A stretch of 64,000 nt of DNA from contig MNCI01004881.1 in the NCBI GenBank assembly GCA_015680685.1, forward strand, positions 92,226 through 156,225, given 5' to 3'. Position numbers and translations under genes: made by a program. This stretch comes from Gnetum montanum. Taxonomy: Eukaryota; Streptophyta; Gnetopsida; Gnetales; Gnetaceae. Position 1 is the first letter of the stretch, and the number at the start of each line of letters is the position of its first letter. Positions 35,266 to 46,508 of the stretch are shown one piece after another. Under the pieces are notes generated by a model, which was given only the letters and a program-made list of their open reading frames with translations, searched no databases and was not told where the DNA came from.

Positions 35266-37294
35266 ACTTACGCAGCTCCTTAGTCTTTTGACTTTTTTTT
35301 TGTTTTACACATTTTTGATTTTACAAATTTTTGTTTTCATACTCTTTATTTTACATCTTTTTGTTTTTCAGGTTATTGATCTTTTCTAAGTTTTTCTTTT
35401 ACACCATCATTAGTATATTTAATATTTCTTGAATAATTTTTTACCTTCTTTTCTATTTTCTTGTATTTGGTGTGATTCTCTACTCTTTTTCCTAATAAGG
35501 TGTCAAGTATAATGGTAATGTGCTACTCGATGGTGGTATGTTTCATTTGTGATTTGATTGTTAATGTCTAGTTTCTAACTTTGAATGTCGTTATTGATGA
35601 CTAGGACATAGTTTCTTTTCATGTAACAAGAAATGAGTCCACATCATCCACCCATCCATGCATTCTATGGTTTTCCTTGTTTTGGAAACGTGTAGTCCCT
35701 TTTTCATTAATGCAACCTTAATAAATTGATGACTTGTGCAGTTTCTGGAATTGGGAAGGAATCAAAGGATTAGAAATGGTGTGTCTTCAAAGAGATGCAA
35801 TATTCTTTGTGCTTTTCCATTTTCCTGTGTGTGTGAGTGTTCTCATGAGCTTCTCATCATTCTGTGTCATTCCACGACAAGAAGTCGAATAAGTCTTTGC
35901 ATGGTATGGTCCTCATCAGAAAAGAGAGAGAGAGAGAGAGAGAGCTGAGGATTCAAAGCACACCCATTGGACAAAATAAATGCAAAAATGCATGGGTCTT
36001 TGCATGGTATGGTTCCCATTCAAAAAAATAAAATAAAATAAAATAAAAATATGGGAATTCAAAGCACACCCCTTAGACCAAATAAAAGGGCTACAAGCAC
36101 TAGTTATGGGACTTGTCTTGTCTCCTCTAACTAAGGCCCTTTCTTACTTCCTACTACTTCTCCAATTTGGAATGATGGTTGTTTTGTGGGAGCATTCTTA
36201 TGTCTAATGGGATGGACTAGTCTTAGAATGTTGATGCGAAGTCATTGAAAGTGGCTAGTTTTGGTCTAGACTAAGGATGGATCCTACCAAGTCATTTAAT
36301 CATAAACTCCACAAGGTACTTCATGTAACCATAATTAGGAACCCCGTTCCATTCTCTATCTCATCCATCTATGTTTTTCATGCCTCACCTCACTGTCAAT
36401 TTCATGTTTTGATTTGATGTTCTGGTTTGATGTGTCGAGTTTCTCACTCAGTTACTTTTGGGTTTTTATACTTAACCTTCTATAACCATTAATCATCCGT
36501 GTCACTCATGGACTCCTTGGTTTGAAGTTATGCAAGGGCATAAAAGGCCTATGCCTACTTTGGGGAGGATCCACTTGCATATCTTTTGGTTTGGTTAAGT
36601 TAAGTTCTTTAACCTTAGACATTTTTACAATCGAATTTTCCTTATTTACCCTATTAATACCATCCAATTTTGTGCATCTTCACAATGATTTTTAGTGAAT
36701 TCTTTCTTTTTATTGTTGTGAATTTCTATACCTTCTTTCCAGTATTCCTTATGTTAAGATTTTTTGGAATTTTATGGACCACTTCTCTTACTTAACCCAT
36801 TTGTCAATCTTCCCACTAATATTATCAAGCAACCAATCTATCATAATCACAACTTGGCTAGATAAAATCATTGACGAGACAAGGTATTCAACCGCTATGT
36901 GTTACACTTTATATACTAATCCTTGATTTTTTTGTGATTGCAGTGGGAAGCATGGACTAGAAGTAGGACTGTCTTCACCAAGGAGAATGCAACAATATCA
37001 CTCACAGGAGATTTTTCATAACAACTGGATCTCTTCTACCTCTCCCTCATTCTTCTATTACCAAGAAGGGTTGGATGTCCATTAGATTCGAGGGTGTTCT
37101 TCCCTGTTATCATGAACACCCAAATTTTGTACCCAATTGTAATAATGTATGCTTGGGCACTTCTGTATTTGTCTGTTTTCTTTGTGTCACTCTACATGTC
37201 AGTCAAACATTCCATACCTCCTAATATATTTTGTAAGGGACTTGTTCCTCTTCTTCTATACTTGAGGATGAGTTTTCATTTAGTCGTGGGGGTA
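35266..37294 (+). other. Post-pol region of element F
   Basis: There is no ORF of note. A T-rich tract (35290-35480) follows integrase, as it follows gag in B. ACTTTGGGGAGGATCCACTT lies near 36560 and matches B near 55835. A GTGATTGCAG splice-acceptor-like site lies at about 36934-36943, at the place corresponding to the third-ORF start of A, B and C. Only about 350 bp remain after it, so the third ORF has been lost. (GA)n at 35926-35944. Confidence 0.55.
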
Positions 37295-37591
37295 TGATGA
37301 ATCATTTTTTTCATCATAAGCTCTAATATCAGAGCGGCCGCGATATTGGGTACATGATATCGTAGCCCAAGATGCGATATTGGGCATTCAATATCATAGA
37401 GTTACTCCTGGGCCTATAAATACAGACCTTGGGCACATAATTCGAGAGTAGTTTTTGAAGTCAAGTAGTGAAAGTCTTGTAGTTTGTTCATTTAAGAGTT
37501 AGAATATTTTTCAAGTGCCTACAATAGGAGGTCTAAGTGTGATCAGATCTTTATTCAAGCATTAATGTACTTGAGCACATCATTGTGTTGG
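37295..37591 (+). repeat. 3' LTR of element F, left part
   Basis: Starts TGATGAATCATT after the tail GAGGATGAGTTTTCATTTAG and the purine tract GTCGTGGGGGTA. GATATT/GATATC motifs lie at 37325-37395 and TATAAATA at 37415-37422, 120 bp from the start. The LTR is interrupted at 37591 by element A and continues at 43608. Confidence 0.85.
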
Positions 37592-38393
37592 TGATGGGAC
37601 GTGATATTGCATGGGCCGCGATATCGCATCCCCCACGATATCGCAGTCCGTCACCATGTCTATAAATAAGAGATGGCTCTCCCTTGTTTGACATCATTAG
37701 GTTAGATTGTAGTGAAACTCTAGCAGTTTGATCCCTCCAAAGATAGATTATTTTCCAGTGTCTGCCCGCAGTGTGGTGAATGTAATTGTATGGCATCCTT
37801 TATTCGAGTGTGATGTACTTGGACACGCACATGACCGACAATAAAGATCGAGATTACTTCATCATTACAGCATTCACTTTGTTATTTATTTATTTAATTA
37901 TTATTTACTACTTTCCTAGTTAATACTCTCTCTCACCCTTAAACTCCTAGAAACGGGGAATGAGTACAACCTGATTACGAGCATTTAAGTGTGACTACTT
38001 GGTAACCTAGTAGCGTACCTAGGATCTGTGCTTGGTAATCCCAGTGGTAGTCATGCATGAAGTCCAAGATGTGTATGAATAGTCAAGAAACGAATGCTCA
38101 TCGCACTTAGGCTAGATTAGATTCTCTTACCCTTTCTCCTAGATTAGTTAATATTACTCTCTTTCCATTGCCTTCAGGAGTAGCATTAGATTAGGAAACC
38201 CATCATACACCTCACTCTGGACTAAACCATACGTGACAAATATAATACTAGTCTAGGTGGGAAGACAGTGAACTACGACCTAAGGCTAACTGTCTAGGTG
38301 TCATAACTAGTCCGTCTGTGGAGTTCGACTGGATCGTGTGTGAAAATGCTTGTATTCGTATGGTTGAGTGTAGGGGTACCTCGCCACTCATCA
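37592..38393 (+). repeat. 5' LTR of element A
   Basis: 802 bp, TGATGGGACG to CACTCATCA. GATATT/GATATC motifs lie at about 37603-37646 and TATAAATA at 37661-37668, only 69 bp from the LTR start. R/U5 carries the shared text of the other LTRs (CCCGCAGTGTGGTG, TTTATTCGAGTG, GGTACCTCGCC). Confidence 0.9.
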
Positions 38394-38394
38394 T

Positions 38395-38412
38395 TGGTGC
38401 CGTTGTCAGGGA
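38395..38412 (+). other. Primer-binding site of element A
   Basis: TGGTGCCGTTGTCAGGGA, one base after the LTR end. It differs by three transitions from the Athila-type Asp-tRNA complement. Confidence 0.8.
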
Positions 38413-39358
38413 TCGAACTCGGGTCACCAGCATGATAGGCGAGAATACTCACCACTATACTTAATCAAACACTGTTCTAGGGGGTCCCACTAGAAAGACA
38501 TGCACCCATGCCTAAAGGTTGGCGGCTTCTTTGGATTCAGTAAAGTGAAAAAAAATAAGAAAAACAAGAAAAAAGAAAATCAAAAAGAAAAGTGCCACAA
38601 AAAAAACAAAAAATCACTCCTCCCTTGAACAAAATGCCAAGTGATCGTATGCCTTATTGTTATGGTACTCTCATAGTTTCTCATCATAGGATGAAACAAT
38701 GCGATGTCACTGATTAGAGGAATGGACTTGGTGCTGATCTTGGAACAATGGGTTAATGACACATTAATCATGCTTTACACGTAGGATTCACTATGCCTTG
38801 GGTCAATTACCTCATGTCCCAATCTCTACGATCCCTTTCTATAGTTCGTCTCATCTCACTGTTCATGTAATTGTTGCTCGTGTCCCATGTAGCATAGAAT
38901 TTTCATCTCATTATTTACATGTGTGTGTTTTGTGGAGTTAGTGTTGATTGCATTTAACCCTTCTAGTGCCGACAGACACTTAAGTGTGGCTACACAAGGG
39001 AAATATAGGTTGAAACTTGCTTTGGGGAGGACCCACTTGTGTAATCTTTTGTAATTCTCACTTATGACATAGCTCTCACACACCATTTCTTACCCTCAGC
39101 TTATTTTCATAACATTCTTTCCCTACTATTATCCCTCTAAATTTCAACGTTCCAATGTACCATTACATACCCTTTTTCTTACCACCTAAGTTTTTATTGC
39201 TAAAATCCACATTGTCATCATTAATGGTGCCTCTTGAATTCATGAAATTACCCTAGAACTCCTTAATGAGAGCCAATGTCCTCAATTTCCAACGTTAATT
39301 TCAAGAAAATCATTTCAAAAGTCAGTATTTTCATGGTGTCTCACATCACTAGGGACAA

Positions 39359-39400
39359 GATATCGCGTACGCAATATCGTGTCCTCGCCGCCTATAAATA
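39359..39400 (+). promoter_or_regulatory. Internal LTR-like promoter motif of element A
   Basis: A GATATCGCGTACGCAATATC dyad at 39359-39378 is followed 15 bp later by TATAAATAGG (39393-39402). This is the same combination and spacing class as in the LTR U3 regions, but inside the element, 474 bp before the third-ORF ATG. Element B has it at the same place. Promoter activity is an inference. Confidence 0.55.
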
Positions 39401-39873
39401 GGTCACTCCCCCCAGCAACACTTAGCATCATTTTGTCATTCACACGGGGGCCATTTTTGAAATTTTTCTCTGCCACTTATGATTGAGTGACCCTTTCTTT
39501 TTTTCTCATATCTCGCTCGCTGCTACTCCGATTTTAATTCTGTTTGAACCTACGTGAACTTGGAGTGTTCAGCTTAGTCGTGGGGGAGGGACACTTGTCG
39601 AAAAGTGCCTAACTTTTTTGAAATTTATCATCGCCCAAAGGACATCAATTAGGGTAATTAACTATAACACTTAGAATAATTGTGCCTAAAAATCATTTAA
39701 CCCTTAGGTATACTGGGAAACTAAAATGGAATCCACCTAAGTCACAAGACTCATTATTACAAACTTTCAGGCATGATCGCGCATTATAACATAAGATCTT
39801 TAATTAAGGCAAGTAGTAAGGTATAACTTAACTTTTAAAACAACCTTACTAATGCTTGGCCGTGTGATTGTAG

Positions 39874-42642
39874 ATGGCCCCGAAATGTGGACAACAGGAA
39901 GGTCCTACCCAAGGTGGAAGAAAATGAGCTCAGAGAGGTGGAAGACAAAGACCCGCCGAACAACATGCAGAACAGGAGGAGCAATCATTCAGCATTCATC
40001 AAGATGAACCTCCTACCGGACGGTCCGGGCAGGCAGAAGGAGGAGCTGCTATTGCACCTAAATCGGGACAACAACAACTCACGTTACCTCAAGATTGTGT
40101 TCAGGCTATCCATGAGAAGTTCACATTCACTGCGGTGATTGTGGAGTTGAATTTTGAATCATTTGCAGAGTTCACTCCTAAGGCCATTAGGGATCACCTC
40201 CAAAGGTCTCCCTTATGGCCTATCCTCTCTAAAAGCGATGCCTAGTATCTAAGAGAGACATACCAATTTTGGCACAATAGGGAGCAAGGCACCACTGTTA
40301 ATATTTATGGTGTGACATTTGACTTCTCTGCACAAGCCATTTCAGAAGTGTTAAACCTTCCAAATATAGGGCCCCAGGTTGCTCGGTTATCTACCCGTTC
40401 AGACCCCGATGTGCGAAAGGATTGGTTGGAGAAGGCTTATGACAGAGATAAAGCATTTCGTGAATTGATGATGGAAGAGAGGGTTTACTTCAAAATTGGA
40501 ACATATCACCTCTTCCCCACAAAGGGCCTAAAAAGAATATCGATGTATGCGGCTAGGGGATGTGCAGTGCTGATGGGAAAGGTTAACGCTAACCTACCCC
40601 ATCTATATTTGACAGAGATCCTGAGGTGGTTTGAAGAACAAAAGATAGGGAAGATGGCATTACCTTTTCCTTGTCTCATCAGAAAGCTTTGGTAACATGC
40701 TGGTATTTGGGGGTATCCCAATGACATCCTATGAAAGGCCCAGACTGCTTCATATGCTGAATTGCTAAAGGCGCAAGCTCCAAGAAAAAGCACTGGCGAA
40801 GATCTGGGACCGGAACACGAAGAAGAACAAATGGCTAGACCCAGTCAACCTCCAGCCATGGGTCCTAGCCAACAACAAGAAGCAGGTCCTAGCATAGGCC
40901 AAGATCAACAGCCGCCAGCACAAGACTACAGGCCATCGATGAGCCATCTTAGGGTCAATGCTGAGACGATCAGTTGGGGAAGTCGTGATGATGCAAACTT
41001 CTTCCGCGTCATCGATGATGCCAAGTAGCCTAATATTTCGTTAGATTGCACAAGGGGGGAAGTCTCCATTCAAACAGGAGGAGGGAACAGTAGATGGTCA
41101 CAACAAATCTCAGGAAACATGGCATCTTTCCAGGTACAGTTAGAGATTGGTGAAGGGGCCACAATGGTAGTTATGCAATACCAGAATGTCGTGGAAGCTG
41201 CAGATGTGGTCACAAACCATATCAAAGAATTCTTCAATGTACCTGTTGTGCCACCAGCAGATCTCTTAAGAGCACGGGATGCTCAAACTTTGGCCGGAAC
41301 TTTAATGACTCCTGCGGAACATGAGGATGCGCTTGATAGATTGCTTCAAATAGGGCAAGTAATGACGTCTCTGTTTGACATCCCTCAGGATGTAACAACA
41401 ATTCAGTCAGACCTCATTTCCATAAAGGGGAAGCTGGTCTTAACAGAGGTAAGGGCAGAGCATGCTGAAGCTGAAGTGCAGAAACTACAAGAGTAGCTCA
41501 TGGCCTTACAAGCAGCACAGCGGGACCCTCTGCAATTTGTTCTCACAAACCAGCTAGAAAATTTTAGAATCAAACAGCTAACAAAATTAATCACAGAGAA
41601 TAAAAAGGTGGTGGATGAAAAGGAGAAGGTTGTTTGGGATTCCTTCGTAGCACAAGCGCAAACTCATGCACATCTTAAGGCACTCAAGGCCTTACAAGAA
41701 GAAAATACACAACTGGTTGCAGACAATCTTCGGTTGACCACTATAGAAAAGCAAAAGAATGTTCTCGATGAACACTTTCATCAATTACAAGAACAATTCA
41801 TCCAGATCAACCGAGATGTGAGCCATTTAGCTAGAGAAAATCAAACCCTCTCAATGGAGGAGGTACGCGCCATTCGTCAAAAGTTAGCAATTGAGATAAG
41901 CACATGGCAAAATGAGGATAAACAACATGAAAATTTGAAGGAGCACTTCCGGGATCAAGTGGGGATGTACAAATAGATCCTTGAAAAGGAGATCCATATG
42001 GCCAAGGCCCAAATCAACATTGTCAGTGCTCAACACATTAATTGGTAGGCCATATTGGACACATATGCCTTCGCCCACCAAGCGGAAGTTAAGAACCGGG
42101 ACCTGCAAATTTAGGACTTGATAGAGTACATGGAGTTGGCAAATCTAAGATATGCCAATCTTGCCATGTTGACAGTAGGGCGCCCAAGGTTAGAGCTCGA
42201 GCAGCAGGTAGCAACCATCCACATCAAATACAAAGTAGAATTTGCAGAATTGAAGAAGCTGTTAGAAAAACTGGATGTTGCAAATTCTGAACTTGAGGTG
42301 GTAAAAGCTAGCTACTAGGGACAGAAAAATGTCACAACCGACTTGGCTCGACGGCTAGCATACCTTCACAAATACAAAAACAAAGCCAAAGCCTATGAGG
42401 AGGAACGACGGGTGTTCACGGCTTGGTATGTCAAGGCCAACCAAATGTTCCCGCAACTACCCTATCCATGGAAGGTGCCAACTCTGTCAAACATTGGAAC
42501 ATTAGCATGGATGGCACAAGACCCTTGGACTGAAGAGGAGAAGCTCCAGGGCATACTTCAGTGCCATCAAGCCTCAAAACCTGGAGCACAAGACAAAGGG
42601 AAGGCACCAATGGAGGAGCCACCGCCACCAGGAACTACATGA
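39874..42642 (+). pseudogene. Third ORF of element A: conserved domain plus long coiled coil (922 codons, 10 stops)
   Basis: The frame runs from ATG 39874 to TGA 42640-42642 without a frameshift. Ten in-frame stops lie at 39925, 40243, 40693, 40732, 41026, 41494, 41974, 42046, 42112 and 42316. Where B can be compared, several stand for Trp or Gln codons (TGG or CAA/CAG to stop), as expected of C-to-T decay. Layout: basic Gln-rich N-terminus (residues 1-75); a globular-looking domain (about 89-290) with FTPKAIRDHL, YQFWHNREQGTTVN, AQAISEVLNLP, FKIGTYHLFPTKGLKRIS and LPFPCLIRKL; a Pro/Gln linker (about 297-350); a middle block with NHIKEFFNVPVVPPADLLRA; a long Lys/Glu/Gln/Leu coiled coil (about 510-850); and a Pro-rich end. 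The N-terminal domain recalls the putative plant transposon protein (Transposase_32-like) family; I am unsure. It has no pol motif and no visible membrane segment. Confidence 0.75.
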
Positions 42643-42794
42643 GTTCCAAATTTTTGTAGTTGTAGTATATTCTATGTTTTATGTCTTTGTTTTGTTTTCT
42701 TCCCACACTACGGCATCATCCCATGTTTCCATCTAATAATCCAATACCTATCCATTGTGTAATCACTATAACTCGAGGACGAGTTTTTATTCAG

Positions 42795-42805
42795 TTGTGG
42801 GGGTA
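42795..42805 (+). other. Polypurine tract of element A
   Basis: GTTGTGGGGGTA directly precedes the 3' LTR and follows the tail GAGGACGAGTTTTTATTCAG. The same tail lies before the 3' LTR in B, C, D, E and F, so priming signals are common to the pol-bearing and pol-less elements. Confidence 0.7.
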
Positions 42806-43607
42806 TGATGGGACGCGATATGACATCTTCCCCTACGATATTGCGTCCGCGATACCGCAGTCCATCGCCATGTCTATAAATAAGAGATGGCTCTCCCTTG
42901 TTTGACATCATTAGGTTAGATTGTAGTGAAAATCTAGCAGTTTGATCCCTCCAAAGATAGATTATTTTCCAATGTCTGCCCGCAGTGTGGTGAATGTAAT
43001 TGTATGGCATCCTTTATTTGAGTGTGACGTACTTGGACATGCACATGACCAACAATAAAGATCAAGATTACTTCATCATTGCAGCATTCACTTTGTTATT
43101 TATTTATTTAATTGTTATTTACTACTTTCCTAGTTAATACTCTCTCTCATCCTTAAACTCCTAGAAACGCAGAATGAGTACGACTTGATTACGAGCATTT
43201 AAGTGTGACTACTTGGTAACCCAGTAGCATACCTAGGATTTGTGCTTGGTAATCCCAGTGGTAGTCATGCATGAAGTCCAAGATGTGTATGTATAGTCAA
43301 GGAACGGATGCTCATCGCACTTAGGCTAGATTAGATTCTCTTACCCTTTCTCCTAGATTAGTTAATATTACTCTCTTTCCATTGCCTTCAGGAGTAGCAT
43401 TAGATTAGGAAACCCATCATACACCTCACTCTGGACTAAACTATACGTGACAAATATAATACTAGTCCAGGTGGGAAGATAGTGAACTGCGACCTAGGGC
43501 TAACTATCTAGGTGCCACAACTAGTTCGTCTGCGAAGTTCAACCGGATCGCGCGTGAAAACGCTCATATTCGTATGGTTGAGTGTAGGGGTACCTCGCCA
43601 CTCATCA
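42806..43607 (+). repeat. 3' LTR of element A
   Basis: 802 bp, matching the 5' LTR closely downstream of TATA (42875-42882). The first 60 bp differ in the arrangement of the GATATC/GATATT motifs: here CTACGATATTGCG and CGCGATACCGCAG replace the 5' LTR forms. Confidence 0.9.
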
Positions 43608-44173
43608 ATTGGCAATAAAGACAAACTTTTTGATTCATCCTTGCACCATTTGAGACTTTCTTTCTTTATGCTTTTACATATCGTGATCTGATGCAATTTA
43701 CATTAATGTTATTCATTCAATAATTAATTTTGATTAATTAAGCAATTGATTAAAATACACAAGCAAGACCCCTTCGAACATACGTGTGACACTTGGTAGC
43801 TTAGAAACAGTTAGTGTTTGACAACTCAACAGTGTTTACATGAGGTTTAGGATGTGTCCAAGAAGTGGGGATGGTTACTTGTGTTAGGCTAGATTAGACA
43901 ATAGTTCACTTAGCACTTAATTACTCTCACTTTTGTTCTTGTTTTAGACGATCAATTCATAAAACACAAAATAATAGAAATCTTATGCCTCAGTCACACT
44001 TAACCATACACTTGCATTTCACAAGTGAGACTGGGAAGACAACAAACGGACAACACAAACTCACCATATAGCCTTAGCGTACTTGGTAATTAAAGTTTGC
44101 AGAATTCAATTGGATCGCACGTGAACACCTATGATTCATATGGTTGGGTGTAGGGGTACCTCACCGCTCATCA
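43608..44173 (+). repeat. 3' LTR of element F, right part
   Basis: Continues the LTR interrupted at 37591 (TTGGCAATAAAGACAAAC matches 30374 onwards) and ends GGTACCTCACCGCTCATCA. The F target duplication ACAAG follows. Confidence 0.85.
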
Positions 44174-44229
44174 ACAAGTGTTGTGTTTATGCATGGGAAC
44201 CGTCCAAGAAAGGATGTTTCTGTGTATGT

Positions 44230-44325
44230 TGTTTAGCCATATGTGACGAAGGTTCATTAGTAAGCGCCATGTAGATGAGATGTGAATCTTTAGGAGAACC
44301 GCACACTTCTTCTTCACCTATTGTC
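44230..44325 (-). pseudogene. Copia gag fragment
   Basis: The minus strand matches 25455-25560 of element I (around the region after the zinc knuckle: AGATTCACATCTCATCTACA, GGTGCTTACTGATGAACC with differences). It is an isolated piece of a second copia copy of the same family. It lies just outside element F, so F probably inserted in or near it. Confidence 0.65.
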
Positions 44326-44539
44326 AATCTTAATGAAAGTCATGATAGGGAATATAATGAAGAAGATTGGAGGCACTAATGCAAACTAGAATTTCATACA
44401 CTCATACTGATCCATATAATCCTAATTTCACATTCATTTTTCACTACAAGGAACAACTTAGATGGAGAGATCTGTAGGGAAATATAGTTTTGCCACTTGA
44501 ACATTCAACACTGCTAATGATTTAAGCAATCCTCATGAA

Positions 44540-44871
44540 GGTCAACCCAAGTCATGTAGAAGAAGGATATCGAATCACGAAGGACGTGACAAGGCCATAC
44601 CAACCAACAAAGGCTCAGGTCCGAAGGGATGCCATCATGGAGGCGAGGCATGAAGATGACAAGGAAAAAAAAGCACCCTAGATAGTTGTCTTAGAAGAAA
44701 TAAAAGATGCTTCATTTCAAGCTGAAAAGTTCTATCAGACTTATGGATCTCACTCCAAGACACCAGTGATACATGTCGAAGATTCTATTAGCACAAAGTT
44801 GCAGTTAACTCTTGTAGAGAACCTTGGAAGAAATACGCAAGCCTCCAAACTTAAGGAGGAATTCAAGGCCT
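44540..44871 (+). pseudogene. Decayed coding fragment, family not recognised
   Basis: About 110 codons in one frame with a single internal TAG. It reads HVEEGYRITKDVTRPYQPTK, then charged text, FYQTYGSHSKTPVIHVED and LQLTLVENLGRNTQAS before a stop. Composition and density of sense codons suggest former coding sequence, perhaps a retroelement polyprotein linker or a host exon. I cannot name it. Confidence 0.3.
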
Positions 44872-46508
44872 AAGTCCTCCACTAAATCTAAGGGAGGTGA
44901 ATTGATGAGTCACAAGAGGAGAACCAACCGACACTATTCTCAAACTCTATCATCTTTCGCTTTTATCAATTTTGTTTCCTCATCTAGCAATCGAGCTTGT
45001 AAGACAATATTCATTTATAAGATCATCTTGGCCAATTCATATATATATAAAAGCTAGTAAATGATAGCAATAATACATGCTCTATTGTGATGCCCATCGC
45101 ATTCTATATTTATAACAATCTTAGTAAGCCTTAATGTTGCATTAAAGAGGATCCAATTTTGTTTTTTAATTCTTCATACTCTAAAATGTTAGGTATAAGT
45201 AGCTTTCTCCAACCCTAAATAAAATTTGGATGGATCCGGCAGATTTACCGCATTAGTCCATGAAAAGCACCTTTTTTAAGGACTCTCCTTTGCTTATCCC
45301 AGAAGTTTGGCATGCCATGAGTAAAGCTTTCTGCAGAAATTTCTGGTTTGAAAAGTTGCATAAGATTTTTTGCCTGTGAAAAGAATCCTCTAACTCGACA
45401 AAGGGTCGCATCAAACGTTCCCATCTACATTTAACCAGAATGGTACGGTTACAACGTTTTCCAATATTTTTTGTGAAGTCAAAGACGTAAGGTGTCGGTA
45501 TAAACAATAATCCATATTTGTAAAAATGCTGTTTTAACAACCATAAAGAACCAAAATTTTGAAACCCTAAAGTCTTGTTCGTCATTTAGATACTGAAATT
45601 TTGACCTTTCATATTATCATGATATGTCTACAAACGGATGGTTATAGGACTCAAGCAAACATCATCCTTATTTGCAATGTTTTAAAAGCTCGACTGCGAG
45701 AAACTTCATCTATGTTTTTCATGGGCTTAGTTGTGAAGGTGGTTATTGATGTTTTACAGTGTCAGCAATTAACTACAGCAAGAGTACGCAGCCTTTACTG
45801 AGTCTTTCCTCAGTGAAATATCTTTGTTTAGTGCTTTTTGCTTTTCCCTCCTCAAGACTATGCTGGTAACGTTTTTTTAATTATGTTTTTCACACCTACA
45901 GTACGGACATTTCTATTGTTTGAGTAGATGTAAACTTTACAACGTACTAAAATTTCAATTTCAGATTCGCAGTATCAATGTGTGAATCTGTGTTTTCAGT
46001 ATCCGCCCGGAAGCGTGTGATATTCCGGCATCATGAAGAAGGCCAAATCATTAGTCATTAGTCAACCACGAGGAGGGACCAGAGCACGTAGCAGAGCTGT
46101 GAAAACGTGGTCATGCTTGCATTGGTTGCATACCGCTGTCGTAGTATGCCGATTAAATTGACTGCATGCTGCAGCTGCAACAAAAACCATGAACCATTTC
46201 ACACAAAAAAGACAACTCCGAGAGTCGGGGACGAACACAATGCAGAAATGGTTTTTTGATTCCATGTGGAAGAATACAGTGTGCATCAATCTGTAATTAC
46301 AAGAAAGCCAATAAACTGGCGTCTGGCTGCCTGCCAGGTTTTTTAGAGCAATAAATATCAGTTGGGGATTAGTTTATGTTTTTAAGCAAAAAGGCCACTT
46401 ATTCAGAGATCACTGCCCTGTTCTTCTCTGAATTTTATATTCCGTAGCTTGATCAGGCGATATAATTCTGTGGTTTTCAGAGATCCTGCTTAAGAGAAGT
46501 TAGAAAGG
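44872..46508 (+). other. Upstream flank and probable promoter region of the YSL gene
   Basis: There is no repeat I recognise. A 110-codon minus-strand frame from a true ATG (45585-45253) has no known homologue and no intron signals; it could be chance. Nearer the gene, GATATAATTC (about 46458) and ATAAATATC (about 46350) are TATA-like. CATGC-containing sites at about 46112 and 46163 resemble the core bound by iron-deficiency factors, but such 5-mers are common. The 5' UTR probably starts within 46350-46480. Confidence 0.35.

Larger units (their letters stand above)
37592..43607 (+). mobile_element. Element A: pol-less LTR element with coiled-coil third ORF
   Basis: A 6016-bp insertion with two 802-bp LTRs, an Asp-tRNA-type primer site, a purine tract and one long ORF in a single frame. 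Target duplication is GTTGG (37587-37591) against ATTGG (43608-43612), four of five matching, and the uninterrupted 5' LTR of F shows G at the differing base. There is no gag or pol. Compared with element B it lacks about 2.4 kb, including gag. The near identity of the LTRs outside U3 marks it as one of the younger insertions here. Confidence 0.9.
30066..44173 (+). mobile_element. Athila-like Ty3/gypsy element F, with element A nested in its 3' LTR
   Basis: LTRs at 30066 to about 30918 and at 37295-37591 plus 43608-44173 enclose gag-tail, protease, RT, RNase H and integrase remnants. A perfect 5-bp target duplication, ACAAG, lies at 30061-30065 and 44174-44178. The 5' LTR end, primer site and capsid part of gag are deleted, so the copy could not move again. 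Without A and its duplicated target the element measures about 8.1 kb. Confidence 0.9.

Noticed and set aside
39874-42642. Third ORF as a classical envelope protein
   Set aside because: No signal peptide, membrane span or furin-like site is visible; the protein is mostly coiled coil.
37592-43607. DNA transposon with TGATG/CATCA inverted ends
   Set aside because: The short inverted ends belong to 802-bp direct LTRs with primer site and purine tract, so this is an LTR retrotransposon.
45253-45585. 110-codon minus-strand ORF upstream of the YSL gene
   Set aside because: It has a true ATG, but no homologue I know and no splice or promoter context; not supported as a gene.
46110-46170. Iron-deficiency elements (CATGC cores) upstream of the YSL gene
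   Set aside because: Five-base cores are expected by chance; the flanking bases do not match the longer published elements well enough.
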